Of a stretch of 59,136 bases of DNA, positions 8,895-15,997 are shown piece by piece. Below the pieces are notes generated by a model, which saw only the letters and a list, made by a program, of their open reading frames with translations, did not search any database and was not told the origin of the DNA. Within the stretch, counting starts at the first letter, position 1. Each line of letters begins with the position of its first letter. The DNA is from CAYFWT01 sp964346955 (lineage in GTDB: Bacteria > Patescibacteriota > Minisyncoccia > Portnoybacterales > UBA2143), in assembly GCA_964346955.1 (NCBI GenBank), contig CAYFWT010000021.1, forward strand, positions 1 through 59,136, in the 5' to 3' direction. A program made the translations under genes and the position numbers.

Positions 8895-9239
8895 ATGAAC
8901 AAACTAGATTTATTTAATAAGAAACAACTGAAAAAATTACCAGAAATTAGACCCGGTTATACTGTCCGGGTTTATCAAAAAATCAAAGAAGCTGGCAAAG
9001 AAAGAATCCAAAGCTTTGAGGGTTTAGTTATTGCCAAAAAACATGGTCAGGGCATTAATGCCACTATTATAGTAAGAAAAATTAGTCACGGGGTTGGTGT
9101 AGAAAGAATCTTTCCCCTTCACTCACCGCTGATTAAAAAAATAGAAGTAGTTAAAAAAAGCAAAGTCCGTCGCGCTAAACTTTACTATATCCGCAAAAAA
9201 TCAGCTAAAGAAGCGCGATTAAAAGAATTAAAAAAATAA
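8895..9239 (+). CDS. rplS: Ribosomal protein L19
   Basis: 50S protein at the 30S-50S interface. The 114 residues match L19 throughout: '[16 protein letters not shown]', '[11 protein letters not shown]', '[15 protein letters not shown]', and a basic C-terminus '[10 protein letters not shown]'. I chose ATG 8895, giving the normal family length; an in-frame TTG at 8868 would add nine residues that fit nothing. It follows rluD, and tRNA-Leu starts 1 nt after its stop codon, so mRNA and tRNA are probably cut from one transcript. Confidence 0.95.
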   Translation: MNKLDLFNKKQLKKLPEIRPGYTVRVYQKIKEAGKERIQSFEGLVIAKKHGQGINATIIVRKISHGVGVERIFPLHSPLIKKIEVVKKSKVRRAKLYYIRKKSAKEARLKELKK

Positions 9240-9240
9240 A

Positions 9241-9326
9241 GCCCAGGTGGCGGAATTGGCATACGCGGCAGCTTGAGGAGCTGTGCTCGTCAGAGCGTGC
9301 GGGTTCGAGTCCCGCCCTGGGCACCA
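9241..9326 (+). tRNA. tRNA-Leu (anticodon GAG)
   Basis: Class II tRNA with acceptor GCCCAGG/CCTGGGC, a long variable arm, anticodon loop TTGAGGA (GAG) and encoded CCA. It begins 1 nt after rplS. Confidence 0.94.
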
Positions 9327-9350
9327 ATCAAAGAAAAATTCCCTCAGGGC

Positions 9351-9379
9351 TTGACACATTTAATAAAATCTGCTAAGAT
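9351..9379 (+). promoter_or_regulatory. Strong promoter of the OmpA-domain gene
   Basis: Consensus TTGACA (9351-9356), 17-nt spacer, TAAGAT (9374-9379) preceded by TGC, an extended -10. Predicted start about 9386, with a leader of about 140 nt. Confidence 0.8.
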
Positions 9380-9387
9380 TACTCATC

Positions 9388-9418
9388 AAAAACTAACTGG
9401 AGGAAGTTGGTTTTTTTA
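9388..9418 (+). terminator. Terminator-like hairpin at the 5' end of the OmpA-domain leader
   Basis: Stem AAACTAACT/AGTTGGTTT (one G-U pair), loop GGAGGA, then a T run. It sits immediately after the predicted start of the OmpA transcript. It could end the rplS/tRNA-Leu transcript coming from upstream, protect the 5' end of the new mRNA, or attenuate it. Confidence 0.6.
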
Positions 9419-9525
9419 TTAGTCCCTTGATATCAAAATAAAAAGAAAGGAGGTGATGGTTGTTTTTACAGAAAAGAATTGAGTCAGTAAATCTGAAACA
9501 CTAAAGAGACAAGGAGGTAAGAGAG

Positions 9526-10851
9526 ATGAGAAAGATTTTGCTCAGTGTATTTCTTTTGGTTCTTGTGATAGCCCTGGTGATGCCCTCGGGAGTATATTCC
9601 GGAGGGAAAAAATGTCCTCCGCCCCCGCCGCCGCCGCCTGATATCGATATTGATATTGATGTAAAGGCGAAGGCCAACGCTAAGGCAGAGGCCACTGGCA
9701 TCGGCAACGTGAACGTCGAGCGGAATTTTCTGGAGCCGATGTTTGTCGGGGGTCAGTCAATTCAGGCTTTCTTTGGCGACTTTGAGACTGACGGATCTTC
9801 ACCGTTAGGGATCGTCCCTTCGGTAGTGACAAGGAAAATGGCCAAGAAAAACAGACTCCGCCATAACCCAATCGGGATTTTCAATGTGTTGCCTATTGTA
9901 AAACGATGGATCCCGCCTTTCTACAGCTACAAGAAAGATGCCCTTGTTCTCCACAAAGACTTCGGCAAGAAAAGGGAAAAAAATGGCGAGATCAAGCTAG
10001 TGCCTATCCCCAAAGGCGAAAAAAAACCACTCGATTTTCTATTAGGGGAAGGCTACCTCCCGATATGGGCCAATAAAATCGAAGGAGAACCTGACAAGGA
10101 CGCCGATAAACTCTTATACACTTCGCTCATTCCTTTGATGAACAAAGGGATGACCCACTTCACGGTGATAAAAGCCGGCTCAAAAGAGGTGGCCAAGAGC
10201 GAGTCTGATTCTCTGGCCATTAGCGGCAGCGGTGGCGAGAACTTTACCAAAAGCGGAGTAAGAGGCGATCTTGGGGCAGGCCTCGGTGACGGCCAACTCA
10301 GAAACAAATTAGAACATTGGTGGCATGTGGTCGGCATGGTATTTGTTCCTGAATTAGCCGAGGCGGCAAAAAAGCCGAAGGAAGAAGCTCAAGTACCGCC
10401 ACCTCCCCCAGCCGAAAAGAAGGTATTAGCACCTGTGGAAGCGAAAGAGGTGGTTCTGCTTGAAGCGGCACCTCCTGAGGTAACCATCTATTTCGACTTT
10501 AACAGTTTCCGGCTGAAGCCTGAAGAGCGGGAAAAAATTCCCACCATGGTTAAGTGGTTGAAAGAACACTCGGAATACCGGCTTCAGGCCGAAGGACATG
10601 CCTGTCTGATGGGCTCAGAAGACTATAATGCCAAATTGGCCAGAAAAAGAGCCCTGGCGGTGACCATGGCAGCCCTTAATCTGTTTGAGAAAGATTATGG
10701 TCTCTCTCGGGAAAAAGTGATGCCTAACCTCATCCTCCAGTATGTCTCGGTCGGCGAGGATAAGCCAGTAGTCGAAAACACGACCAAAGAAGGGGGTAAA
10801 CCTAACCGACGGGTCATCTTCAGGATTGTCGGCCCAGCCAGTGGTCAGTAA
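9526..10851 (+). CDS. Secreted protein with C-terminal OmpA-like peptidoglycan-binding domain
   Basis: A 441-residue exported protein. It has a signal peptide at 1-25, a proline run followed by alternating Asp-Ile (about 31-46), an Ala/Lys stretch, an unrecognised middle region (about 60-280), a second proline-rich linker (about 285-310), and an OmpA-like domain from about 319. That domain has 'IYFDFNSFRLKPEE' and ends 'KPNRRVIFRI', as in Pal/MotB/OmpA proteins that bind peptidoglycan. The ATG has a strong AAGGAGG site 8 nt upstream. Its codons are visibly more GC-rich than its neighbours', and it has its own promoter and terminator, suggesting separate acquisition or high expression. I see no beta-barrel. 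Confidence 0.82.
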   Translation: MRKILLSVFLLVLVIALVMPSGVYSGGKKCPPPPPPPPDIDIDIDVKAKANAKAEATGIGNVNVERNFLEPMFVGGQSIQAFFGDFETDGSSPLGIVPSVVTRKMAKKNRLRHNPIGIFNVLPIVKRWIPPFYSYKKDALVLHKDFGKKREKNGEIKLVPIPKGEKKPLDFLLGEGYLPIWANKIEGEPDKDADKLLYTSLIPLMNKGMTHFTVIKAGSKEVAKSESDSLAISGSGGENFTKSGVRGDLGAGLGDGQLRNKLEHWWHVVGMVFVPELAEAAKKPKEEAQVPPPPPAEKKVLAPVEAKEVVLLEAAPPEVTIYFDFNSFRLKPEEREKIPTMVKWLKEHSEYRLQAEGHACLMGSEDYNAKLARKRALAVTMAALNLFEKDYGLSREKVMPNLILQYVSVGEDKPVVENTTKEGGKPNRRVIFRIVGPASGQ

Positions 10852-10884
10852 AAGGAGGGTCAAGGAGGTTTGAAAGATTTATTC

Positions 10885-10917
10885 AGGCGAATTCCCACAA
10901 GGAATTCGCCTTTTTTC
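10885..10917 (+). terminator. Terminator of the OmpA-domain gene
   Basis: Perfect 11-bp stem AGGCGAATTCC/GGAATTCGCCT with a 5-nt loop and a T run. Confidence 0.93.
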
Positions 10918-10928
10918 TTTTTAGCTTA

Positions 10929-10956
10929 TTGATATTTTTAAACTTAGGGGTATAAT
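10929..10956 (+). promoter_or_regulatory. Promoter of tRNA-Val(UAC)
   Basis: TTGATA (10929-10934), 16-nt spacer, consensus TATAAT (10951-10956), 9 nt before the tRNA. Confidence 0.7.
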
Positions 10957-10965
10957 AATACAGCA

Positions 10966-11038
10966 GGGCGGTTAGCTCAGTGGCTAGAGCATTCGGCTTA
11001 CATCCGAAAGGTCAGAGGTTCGAATCCTCTACCGCCCA
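10966..11038 (+). tRNA. tRNA-Val (anticodon UAC)
   Basis: Acceptor GGGCGGT/ACCGCCC, anticodon stem TTCGG/CCGAA with loop CTTACAT (TAC), T arm AGAGG/CCTCT. CCA is not encoded (ACTA follows), so a CCA-adding enzyme is needed. Confidence 0.94.
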
Positions 11039-11113
11039 CTATTGACTTATTGTTTTTTTATGGTATTCTATTAAACTAGTTGTCTTAAAATATAATAAAA
11101 GGGAGGGCTAACA

Positions 11114-12106
11114 ATGGCGAATAAAAAACCCACCATTGGAGAAATTCAAGAGTACCTTGAAAAGTACAATCCTCTTGATTTAAGCGGAATCTCGATGATA
11201 CGTTTGATTAGTGAACACAATCACCTCCATTACCGACTGGAAAAAGATGACGAGGCCTATTGCCTGCGGATGATAAATCCGAAAACTTACCGAGCCGGAG
11301 AATGGTTACGGATACCTGAAGAACATGTTATTTTGAGGCGCCTGGGAGAAACTGGCTTGGGACCAAGCTCCTATTTCGTTGACCCAGAACGGTTTATGCT
11401 TCCCTTGATGATTCAAGAGTTTGTCTCGGGAATCACCTGCTTTAACAACTTAAAACCACTTTCCAACGAACATCTGATAGCTGCTGCTCAAGCAATCGCT
11501 CTGCTCAACTCACAAAACATCACCCCGGAAAACTTTCCTTTCCGAAGGGGGTTCACTCGCTACTCTTATCTAACCAATGTCGAGACCTGGCGAGAGCGCT
11601 TGCTTGAAATTGCCAAGGCGTCTTTACAAAAGGCACAAGAAAGCGTCTTTGAGTGGGTAGGGAAAATCGAGAAAGTGGTCAACCAGGCAGAAAAAATTCT
11701 GAAGGGTTTTGAGCCGCTATTAGAAAAATCGCCCTGGGTTTTTAATTTCGATGGAGCCCATACGGGAAACACCTATTGGAAAGATGGCCAAGTGATTTTC
11801 TTAGATTGGCAGAAAGTCAGCTACGGTGATCCATCTTTTACCCTGGCCCGATTCCTTACTTCGGTGGGCAAGACAGGAGAAATATCCTCTGCTGATAAAG
11901 AGGTAATGGTTCAGGCCTATCTAGAGGAAAGAGAGGTCTCTGAATTTGCTAAGTTAGTGGACCAACGACTCTTTGAGCGGAGTGTGGCTGACCTAGTCTG
12001 GGTACTCTGGAACTATGTTAAAGAAAGAAGAACTGAGCCGGTCGAACAAGCCACCAGTGTTGTTCCCCGCTACCAGATGGTCAAAAAATTGATTGAACAA
12101 TATTGA
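11114..12106 (+). CDS. Aminoglycoside-phosphotransferase-fold kinase, substrate unknown
   Basis: A 330-residue protein with the APH/choline-kinase fold. The catalytic loop is recognisable in 'FNFDGAHTGNTYW', and the metal-binding motif in 'FLDWQKVSYGDPSFTLARFL'. The usual catalytic-loop HGD is NFD here, and Asp-to-Asn spacing is one residue longer than normal, so activity is not assured. The N-lobe shows 'HYRLEKDDEAYCLRM', where the nucleotide-binding lysine would be expected. Similar kinases act on small alcohols or sugars; resistance cannot be inferred. It stands alone with a GGGAGGG ribosome site, a terminator at 12119-12156 and GC-richer codons than its neighbours. Confidence 0.75.
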   Translation: MANKKPTIGEIQEYLEKYNPLDLSGISMIRLISEHNHLHYRLEKDDEAYCLRMINPKTYRAGEWLRIPEEHVILRRLGETGLGPSSYFVDPERFMLPLMIQEFVSGITCFNNLKPLSNEHLIAAAQAIALLNSQNITPENFPFRRGFTRYSYLTNVETWRERLLEIAKASLQKAQESVFEWVGKIEKVVNQAEKILKGFEPLLEKSPWVFNFDGAHTGNTYWKDGQVIFLDWQKVSYGDPSFTLARFLTSVGKTGEISSADKEVMVQAYLEEREVSEFAKLVDQRLFERSVADLVWVLWNYVKERRTEPVEQATSVVPRYQMVKKLIEQY

Positions 12107-12118
12107 AGTTCTTCGCTA

Positions 12119-12156
12119 ACGGCATTTGGCTCATTTTTACCAAATGCCGTTTTTTG
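12119..12156 (+). terminator. Terminator of the APH-fold kinase gene
   Basis: Perfect stem AACGGCATTTGG/CCAAATGCCGTT followed by a T run. Confidence 0.93.
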
Positions 12157-12157
12157 T

Positions 12158-12186
12158 TTGACCAAGCCAATAAAAAATGGTAATTT
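12158..12186 (+). promoter_or_regulatory. Promoter of tRNA-Ser and the DUF4446 gene
   Basis: TTGACC (12158-12163), 17-nt spacer ending TGG (extended -10), TAATTT (12181-12186). It starts right after the upstream terminator and would transcribe tRNA-Ser, the DUF4446 gene and probably infB-rbfA. Confidence 0.6.
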
Positions 12187-12195
12187 AATCAATAC

Positions 12196-12285
12196 GGAGA
12201 GGTACCGAAGTGGTCATACCGGCACGGTCTCGAAAACCGATGGTCCTTTACGGACACGTGGGTTCGAATCCCACCCTCTCCGCCA
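12196..12285 (+). tRNA. tRNA-Ser (anticodon CGA), overlapping the next start codon
   Basis: Class II tRNA: acceptor GGAGAGG/CCTCTCC, long variable arm, anticodon loop CTCGAAA (CGA), G73 as expected for serine, and encoded CCA at 12283-12285. The last A of CCA is also the A of the ATG of the following gene. Confidence 0.93.
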
Positions 12286-12770
12286 TGAAAACAATTCTAA
12301 TTGACAACCCGATTTTTTTGTTATTTTTTACTATCCTTGCTTTGGTAGTGATTTGGAATATTTTTCTCCATCTTAAGCTTTGGCAAATCAAGAAAAAGCT
12401 AAAAGTATTTTTTGCTGGGAAAAAAGCCTCTGATTTAGAAGGAGTGCTTTCTGAAGAAATCAAGCGCCTAAAAAAATCGGAAGCGGATGTAAAAGAGCTA
12501 TTTAAATCTTCAAAAGTGTTAGAGAAAATGGCTACCCAGAGCATCCAGAAAGTTGGCGTGGTTCGGTTTAATCCCTTTAAAGAAACTGGCGGAGACCAAA
12601 GCTTTGCCATTGCCCTTCTCGATTTCCAAGATAATGGTCTAGTTATCTCTAGCCTTTACAGTCGGGAAGGTACCAGAATTTATACCAAACCAATCGAAAC
12701 AGGCCAATCAAAATATCCTTTATCTAAAGAGGAATTAGGGGCTCTAAAAAAAGCAGGGGTGAAAGGGTAG
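12285..12770 (+). CDS. DUF4446-family membrane protein
   Basis: Function unknown. The 161 residues contain one membrane segment (about 9-30), a charged helical region (about 50-85), and a C-terminal domain beginning 'VGVVRFNPFKETGGDQSFAI'. That block with 'SSLYSREGTRIYTKPI' is typical of DUF4446. I chose ATG 12285 because upstream codons lie inside tRNA-Ser and no other in-frame start exists. As a result the mRNA start codon and the tRNA CCA share a base, so 3' maturation of the tRNA should destroy this message's start: either tRNA or protein from each transcript. infB follows after a repeat-rich gap. Confidence 0.8.
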   Translation: MKTILIDNPIFLLFFTILALVVIWNIFLHLKLWQIKKKLKVFFAGKKASDLEGVLSEEIKRLKKSEADVKELFKSSKVLEKMATQSIQKVGVVRFNPFKETGGDQSFAIALLDFQDNGLVISSLYSREGTRIYTKPIETGQSKYPLSKEELGALKKAGVKG

Positions 12771-12876
12771 AATATAGAATATAGAATTTAGAACTTAGCT
12801 TTTTTTATTTGGCTAAATGACCGAACCACCCCCAGGCCTAACTATCTTCTAAATTCAAAATTCGAAAAAGAAAAAA
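12771..12876. repeat. Degenerate AATTTAG/AATATAG tandem repeats
   Basis: Several direct copies of TAGAATATAGAATTTAG-like 7-mers (12774-12800) and a related stretch near 12850 fill the gap before infB. Similar runs occur at 29410-29444 and inside pth at 42985-43010. Confidence 0.55.
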
Positions 12877-14385
12877 ATGCCAAAAGATACAGATAAAAAA
12901 AAGCATAGTCGCCAACTTCGTCCCCCCGTAGTAGTTATCTTGGGGCATGTTGACCATGGCAAAACTAGTATCTTAGATTACATCCGCAAAACGCATATCG
13001 CTGAAAAAGAAGCTGGTGGCATTACCCAACATATTGGTGCTTACCAAATAGAACATCATGGTAAAAAAATTACTTTTATTGACACCCCTGGCCATGAAGC
13101 TTTTTCAGCCATGCGCTCACGCGGCGCCAAGGTAGCTGATATTGCTATTTTAGTAGTGGCCGCTGAAGAAAGCGTTAAACCCCAAACCAAAGAAGCAATC
13201 ACTCATATTAAAAAAACTAGCATTCCCTTAATTGTTGCTTTAAATAAAATTGATAAAAAAGAAGCTCAGCCAGAAAAAGCCAAAGAAGAGTTATCAAAAA
13301 ATGAAATTATGGTCGAATCCTTAGGCGGTCAAATACCTTCAGTAAATATTTCTGCCAAAACTGGTCAGGGCATTGACAGCCTTTTAGAAATGATTCTTTT
13401 AGTGGCAGAAATGGAAGAACTAAAAAGCAAACCAGAGGAATTAGCTTCTGGAGTAGTCATTGAATCCTATCGGGATGCCCAGCGAGGAGCGACGGCTACT
13501 CTTTTAGTTAAGGAAGGTACTTTGAAAAACAAAGATATTGTCGGGACTGACTCAGCCATGGGACGGATTAAAACAATGGAAGATTTTCAGTGGCAGCCGC
13601 TTGAGGTAGCCACTGCTTCCATGCCAGTCATTGTTACTGGCTTTGACCAAGTTCCTCAAGTGGGAGAGAAATTCTTTGTCTTTGATATCCTTGAGGAAGC
13701 TCAAGCCAGGGTGGCCAAAAAAACTGCCAAAAGGAAAGAGGAAAAAGAAGTTTTAGTTTTTGATCCAGATAAAAAAATTCTTAACATCATTTTAAAAGCT
13801 GATGTTCATGGTTCTTTGGAGGCTATCAGAGAATCTCTTAAAAGCATTCCTTCCGAAGAAGTTATTTTAAGAATTCTCAAAGCGGAAATTGGTGAAATTA
13901 ATGAATCAGATATTAAATTAGCCGAATCAGCTCGAGCTAAAATAATCGGCTTTCGAGTTAAAGTCAGTTCAACTATCAAAGAATTAGCTCAGCAAAGAAA
14001 AGTAAAAATTTTACTTTTTGAGGTAATCTATGAGTTAATTCAGGGAGTCAGAGAATTGCTTTCTCAGCTTTTAGAACCAGAGATAATTAAAAAGGTCTTG
14101 GGTAAAGTTAAAATTTTAGCTCTCTTCCGAAAAGAAAAAGACCGCCAAATTATTGGTGGTCGGGTGACCACTGGCCAAGTGGAAAGGGGTGGCTTAATTG
14201 AAGTAATTCGAGAGAAGAAAAAAATAGGCCAAGGAAAGATAATTCAGCTGCAACGGGATAAAAAAGATGCGGAAGAAGTGGCCAAAGGACAAGAATGCGG
14301 CATTCTCTTTCAAGGAACCACCACTATTGAAGAAGGAGATATTTTAGAAATCTACCAAGAGGAAAGGAAAAAAAGAGAGATTTAA
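12877..14385 (+). CDS. infB: Translation initiation factor IF-2
   Basis: GTPase that brings initiator tRNA to the ribosome and joins subunits. Motifs: G1 'GHVDHGKT' (23-30), G3 'DTPGHE' (69-74), G4 'NKID' (123-126) and G5 'SAKTG', followed by domain II, the spacer domain and a C-terminal domain near 400-502. At 502 residues it lacks the long variable N-terminal region of most bacterial IF2 proteins, which is common in reduced genomes. No clear Shine-Dalgarno precedes the ATG. rbfA follows 2 nt after its stop, the classic infB-rbfA pair. Confidence 0.97.
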   Translation: MPKDTDKKKHSRQLRPPVVVILGHVDHGKTSILDYIRKTHIAEKEAGGITQHIGAYQIEHHGKKITFIDTPGHEAFSAMRSRGAKVADIAILVVAAEESVKPQTKEAITHIKKTSIPLIVALNKIDKKEAQPEKAKEELSKNEIMVESLGGQIPSVNISAKTGQGIDSLLEMILLVAEMEELKSKPEELASGVVIESYRDAQRGATATLLVKEGTLKNKDIVGTDSAMGRIKTMEDFQWQPLEVATASMPVIVTGFDQVPQVGEKFFVFDILEEAQARVAKKTAKRKEEKEVLVFDPDKKILNIILKADVHGSLEAIRESLKSIPSEEVILRILKAEIGEINESDIKLAESARAKIIGFRVKVSSTIKELAQQRKVKILLFEVIYELIQGVRELLSQLLEPEIIKKVLGKVKILALFRKEKDRQIIGGRVTTGQVERGGLIEVIREKKKIGQGKIIQLQRDKKDAEEVAKGQECGILFQGTTTIEEGDILEIYQEERKKREI

Positions 14386-14387
14386 CT

Positions 14388-14723
14388 ATGTCCCAACGAA
14401 TCCAAAAAGTAAACGAACTTTTAAGGCATGAAATCAGTAATTTATTTTTACGGGAAATTGATTTTGGCAATGCCTTGGTCACTATTACTAAAGTAGAAAG
14501 CTCACCAGATTTAAGACAGGCCAGAATTAAAATCAGTGTTATGCCCACTGAAAAAACTGAGCCAGTCCTGCATATTTTAGAAAGAAATATTTTTCACCTC
14601 CAGCAGTTACTCAATAAAAAACTAACTATGAAAATAGTGCCCAAAATTATATTTGAAATAGACCAGGCAGAAATTAAGGCCCAACAAGTTGAAAAACTTC
14701 TTCAGAAAATTAAAAAGGGTTGA
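14388..14723 (+). CDS. rbfA: Ribosome-binding factor A
   Basis: Small KH-fold protein that assists late 30S maturation. The 111 residues show the RbfA pattern: N-terminal 'RIQKVNELLRHEIS', then 'LVTITKVESSPDLRQARIKISVMP', and 'LTMKIVPKIIFEID' near the C-terminus. It follows infB by 2 nt and is probably translationally coupled to it. Confidence 0.92.
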   Translation: MSQRIQKVNELLRHEISNLFLREIDFGNALVTITKVESSPDLRQARIKISVMPTEKTEPVLHILERNIFHLQQLLNKKLTMKIVPKIIFEIDQAEIKAQQVEKLLQKIKKG

Positions 14724-14747
14724 ATTTTATTGAATTTGTGGTAAACT
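14720..14747 (+). promoter_or_regulatory. Possible promoter of tRNA-Cys/tRNA-Leu
   Basis: TTGAAT (14720-14725), 16-nt spacer, TAAACT (14742-14747), 8 nt before tRNA-Cys. It overlaps the rbfA stop codon. Confidence 0.45.
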
Positions 14748-14755
14748 AGCAGAAG

Positions 14756-14826
14756 GGCCACGTGGCCGAGTGGTTAGGCAACGGTCTGCAAAACCGTTTA
14801 TACCGGTTCGATTCCGGTCGTGGCCT
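14756..14826 (+). tRNA. tRNA-Cys (anticodon GCA)
   Basis: Acceptor GGCCACG/CGTGGCC, anticodon stem ACGGT/ACCGT with loop CTGCAAA (GCA) and U73, the expected discriminator for cysteine. CCA is not encoded. Confidence 0.93.
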
Positions 14827-14837
14827 CTGTTTTTTTT

Positions 14838-14922
14838 GCCGCGGTGGCGGAATTGGTATACGCGCATGACTTAAAATCATGTGGGCGAATAACCCATGTG
14901 GGTTCGAGTCCCACCCGCGGCA
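14838..14922 (+). tRNA. tRNA-Leu (anticodon UAA)
   Basis: Class II tRNA with acceptor GCCGCGG/CCGCGGC, long variable arm, anticodon stem CATGA/TCATG around CTTAAAA (TAA). CCA is not encoded. Confidence 0.94.
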
Positions 14923-14929
14923 TCAATAT

Positions 14930-14960
14930 AAAAAGACCCGCTTTTTCAAGGGGTCTTTTT
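14930..14960. terminator. Bidirectional terminator, tRNA-Leu versus 3D-domain gene
   Basis: Stem AAAAGACCC/GGGGTCTTTT with A and T runs on both sides. It overlaps the last codon of the convergent 3D-domain gene. Confidence 0.88.
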
Positions 14961-15462
14961 ATACTTCCAGCACTTCTACTTTGGCTTTTTTGACTCCGAA
15001 CTGTTTAGCCTGCCACTGGCTGGCAAACCAAATGTCCATTTTGTGACTGTTTCGAGGAGCCATCCGGTCCTCAACTACAAAGATTTTTTCTCCATAAAGA
15101 TGAGGAAGCCTTATCCTAGTGCCGAACCTTAAGAAGTTACAGGCGACTACCCCATTACGAACATAAGTTCCTGAGGCAGTGATAAAAGGGGTGGAGTCAG
15201 TTTGGTCAAAGGTGCTGGAATAAGCAGTGATAATAACCCAATATTGAGCCACCACTACTGGGGTATCTGGATTAGCTGGCTGAATCAAAGCCTGGCCATA
15301 AAGAGTAACTAATCCCTCAAGAGGAATTAGTTTAATCTCTGGCAGGACAATGGAGTCCCAATCAGCTAAAGAATAGCCAGTCCAAGAATACTGAGGAAAA
15401 ACCAAGCTATTAACCAAACTAATTAAAGCCAAAGAAGCTGAAAATTTAGAGTTGGTATACAT
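14959..15462 (-). CDS. Secreted 3D-domain protein (cell-wall hydrolase type)
   Basis: A 167-residue protein with a hydrophobic N-terminus (about 8-25, probable signal or anchor) and a C-terminal 3D domain. That fold is shared with Bacillus YuiC, RpfB and MltA lytic transglycosylases and is named for three aspartates. Visible: 'ITAYSSTFDQTDSTPFITASG', 'FGTRIRLP', 'VVEDRM' and 'MDIWFAS', in the right order. It probably cleaves or remodels peptidoglycan outside the cell. It has its own promoter (15508-15536), with a hairpin overlapping the predicted mRNA 5' end. Confidence 0.83.
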   Translation of the reverse strand: MYTNSKFSASLALISLVNSLVFPQYSWTGYSLADWDSIVLPEIKLIPLEGLVTLYGQALIQPANPDTPVVVAQYWVIITAYSSTFDQTDSTPFITASGTYVRNGVVACNFLRFGTRIRLPHLYGEKIFVVEDRMAPRNSHKMDIWFASQWQAKQFGVKKAKVEVLEV

Positions 15463-15480
15463 ATGCTTTTAGACAAATTA

Positions 15481-15503
15481 AAAAATCCCCTTTTAGGGAT
15501 TTT
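15481..15503 (-). terminator. Terminator-like hairpin between the tRNA cluster and the 3D gene
   Basis: On the minus strand AAAATCCCT...GGGGATTTT followed by T's. It can end the four-tRNA transcript and also lies at the predicted 5' end of the 3D-gene mRNA. Confidence 0.7.
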
Positions 15504-15507
15504 CTAT

Positions 15508-15536
15508 ATGTTAGCACATTATCAGAAATGTGTCAA
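15508..15536 (-). promoter_or_regulatory. Promoter of the 3D-domain gene
   Basis: Minus-strand TTGACA (15536-15531), 17-nt spacer ending TGC (extended -10), TAACAT (15513-15508). Confidence 0.72.
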
Positions 15537-15578
15537 GCTTTTCAGGCTTCCTAAATTTTCAACTTTTGGCTATTTTTG

Positions 15579-15650
15579 AGCGGGTGAGCGGAGTCGAACC
15601 GCCATCTCATCCTTGGCAAGGATGTATAATAACCACTATACGACACCCGC
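15579..15650 (-). tRNA. tRNA-Gly (anticodon GCC)
   Basis: Acceptor GCGGGTG/CACCCGC, anticodon stem CATCC/GGATG around TTGCCAA (GCC), U73. CCA is not encoded. Last gene of a four-tRNA transcript. Confidence 0.94.
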
Positions 15651-15653
15651 TTC

Positions 15654-15728
15654 TGGTGCCGAGGGGCGGAATCGAACCGCCGACTTTCTCTTTTTCAGAG
15701 AGACACTCTACCTCTGAGTTACCTCGGC
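15654..15728 (-). tRNA. tRNA-Phe (anticodon GAA)
   Basis: Acceptor GCCGAGG/CCTCGGC, anticodon stem TCTCT/AGAGA around CTGAAAA (GAA). CCA is encoded, unlike its three cluster neighbours. Confidence 0.95.
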
Positions 15729-15736
15729 ATAATTAG

Positions 15737-15810
15737 TGGAGATGGCGGGATTCGAACCCGCGACCTTCTGCGTGCCACGCAGACACTCTAACCAACTGAG
15801 CTACATCCCC
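15737..15810 (-). tRNA. tRNA-Ala (anticodon GGC)
   Basis: Acceptor GGGGATG/CATCTCC carries the G3-U70 alanine identity pair. Anticodon stem TCTGC/GCAGA encloses GTGGCAC (GGC). CCA is not encoded. Confidence 0.94.
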
Positions 15811-15827
15811 TTTTATGTCTTGTCGGG

Positions 15828-15901
15828 TGCCCTCGACACGATTCGAACGTGTGACCTGCTCGTTAGGAGTGAGCTGCTCTAATCCACTGAGCTACGAGGG
15901 C
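15828..15901 (-). tRNA. tRNA-Arg (anticodon CCU)
   Basis: Acceptor GCCCTCG/CGAGGGC. Anticodon stem GCTCA/CGAGC has one A-C mismatch next to loop CTCCTAA (CCT). CCA is not encoded. First gene of the cluster. Confidence 0.92.
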
Positions 15902-15920
15902 TAACCGTTAATCTTTAAAT

Positions 15921-15949
15921 ATGATATAATATTGACTAGGTCTAGTCAA
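15921..15949 (-). promoter_or_regulatory. Promoter of the four-tRNA cluster
   Basis: Minus-strand TTGACT (15949-15944), 17-nt spacer, TATCAT (15926-15921). Predicted start about 15914, 13 nt before tRNA-Arg. Its -35 is the right arm of the palindrome at 15930-15951. Confidence 0.68.
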
Positions 15950-15951
15950 TA
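15930..15951. promoter_or_regulatory. Operator-like palindrome carrying two opposed -35 boxes
   Basis: Perfect 9-bp arms TATTGACTA/TAGTCAATA around GGTC. The left arm holds the htrA -35 and the right arm the tRNA-cluster -35. The half-site TTGACT/AGTCAA resembles Rrf2/IscR-type operators, but the spacing differs by one and no regulator is nearby. Confidence 0.6.
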
Positions 15952-15960
15952 AAATATAAT
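15932..15960 (+). promoter_or_regulatory. Promoter of htrA
   Basis: TTGACT (15932-15937), 17-nt spacer, consensus TATAAT (15955-15960). Leader of about 31 nt with an AAAGGAG ribosome site before ATG 15998. Confidence 0.82.
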
Positions 15961-15997
15961 AAAAAATAATAAGATTAACTAAAGGAGAAAAATAATT

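Noticed and set aside
9448..9504. Leader peptide in the OmpA-gene leader (AAAGGAGG followed by possible TTG or ATG starts)
   Set aside because: The ATG is only 2 nt from GGAGG, and the TTG frame of 14 codons has no further support.
11114..12106. Antibiotic-resistance aminoglycoside kinase
   Set aside because: Only the general APH fold is visible, with altered catalytic-loop residues; resistance cannot be claimed.
12248..12610. 120-residue minus-strand frame ending 'AERVGFEPTCP'
   Set aside because: Its C-terminus is tRNA-Ser read backwards, and the rest mirrors the DUF4446 gene.
15530..15736. 68-residue open frame containing 'GGIEPPTF'
   Set aside because: This is the known false translation across tRNA genes; it covers tRNA-Gly and tRNA-Phe.
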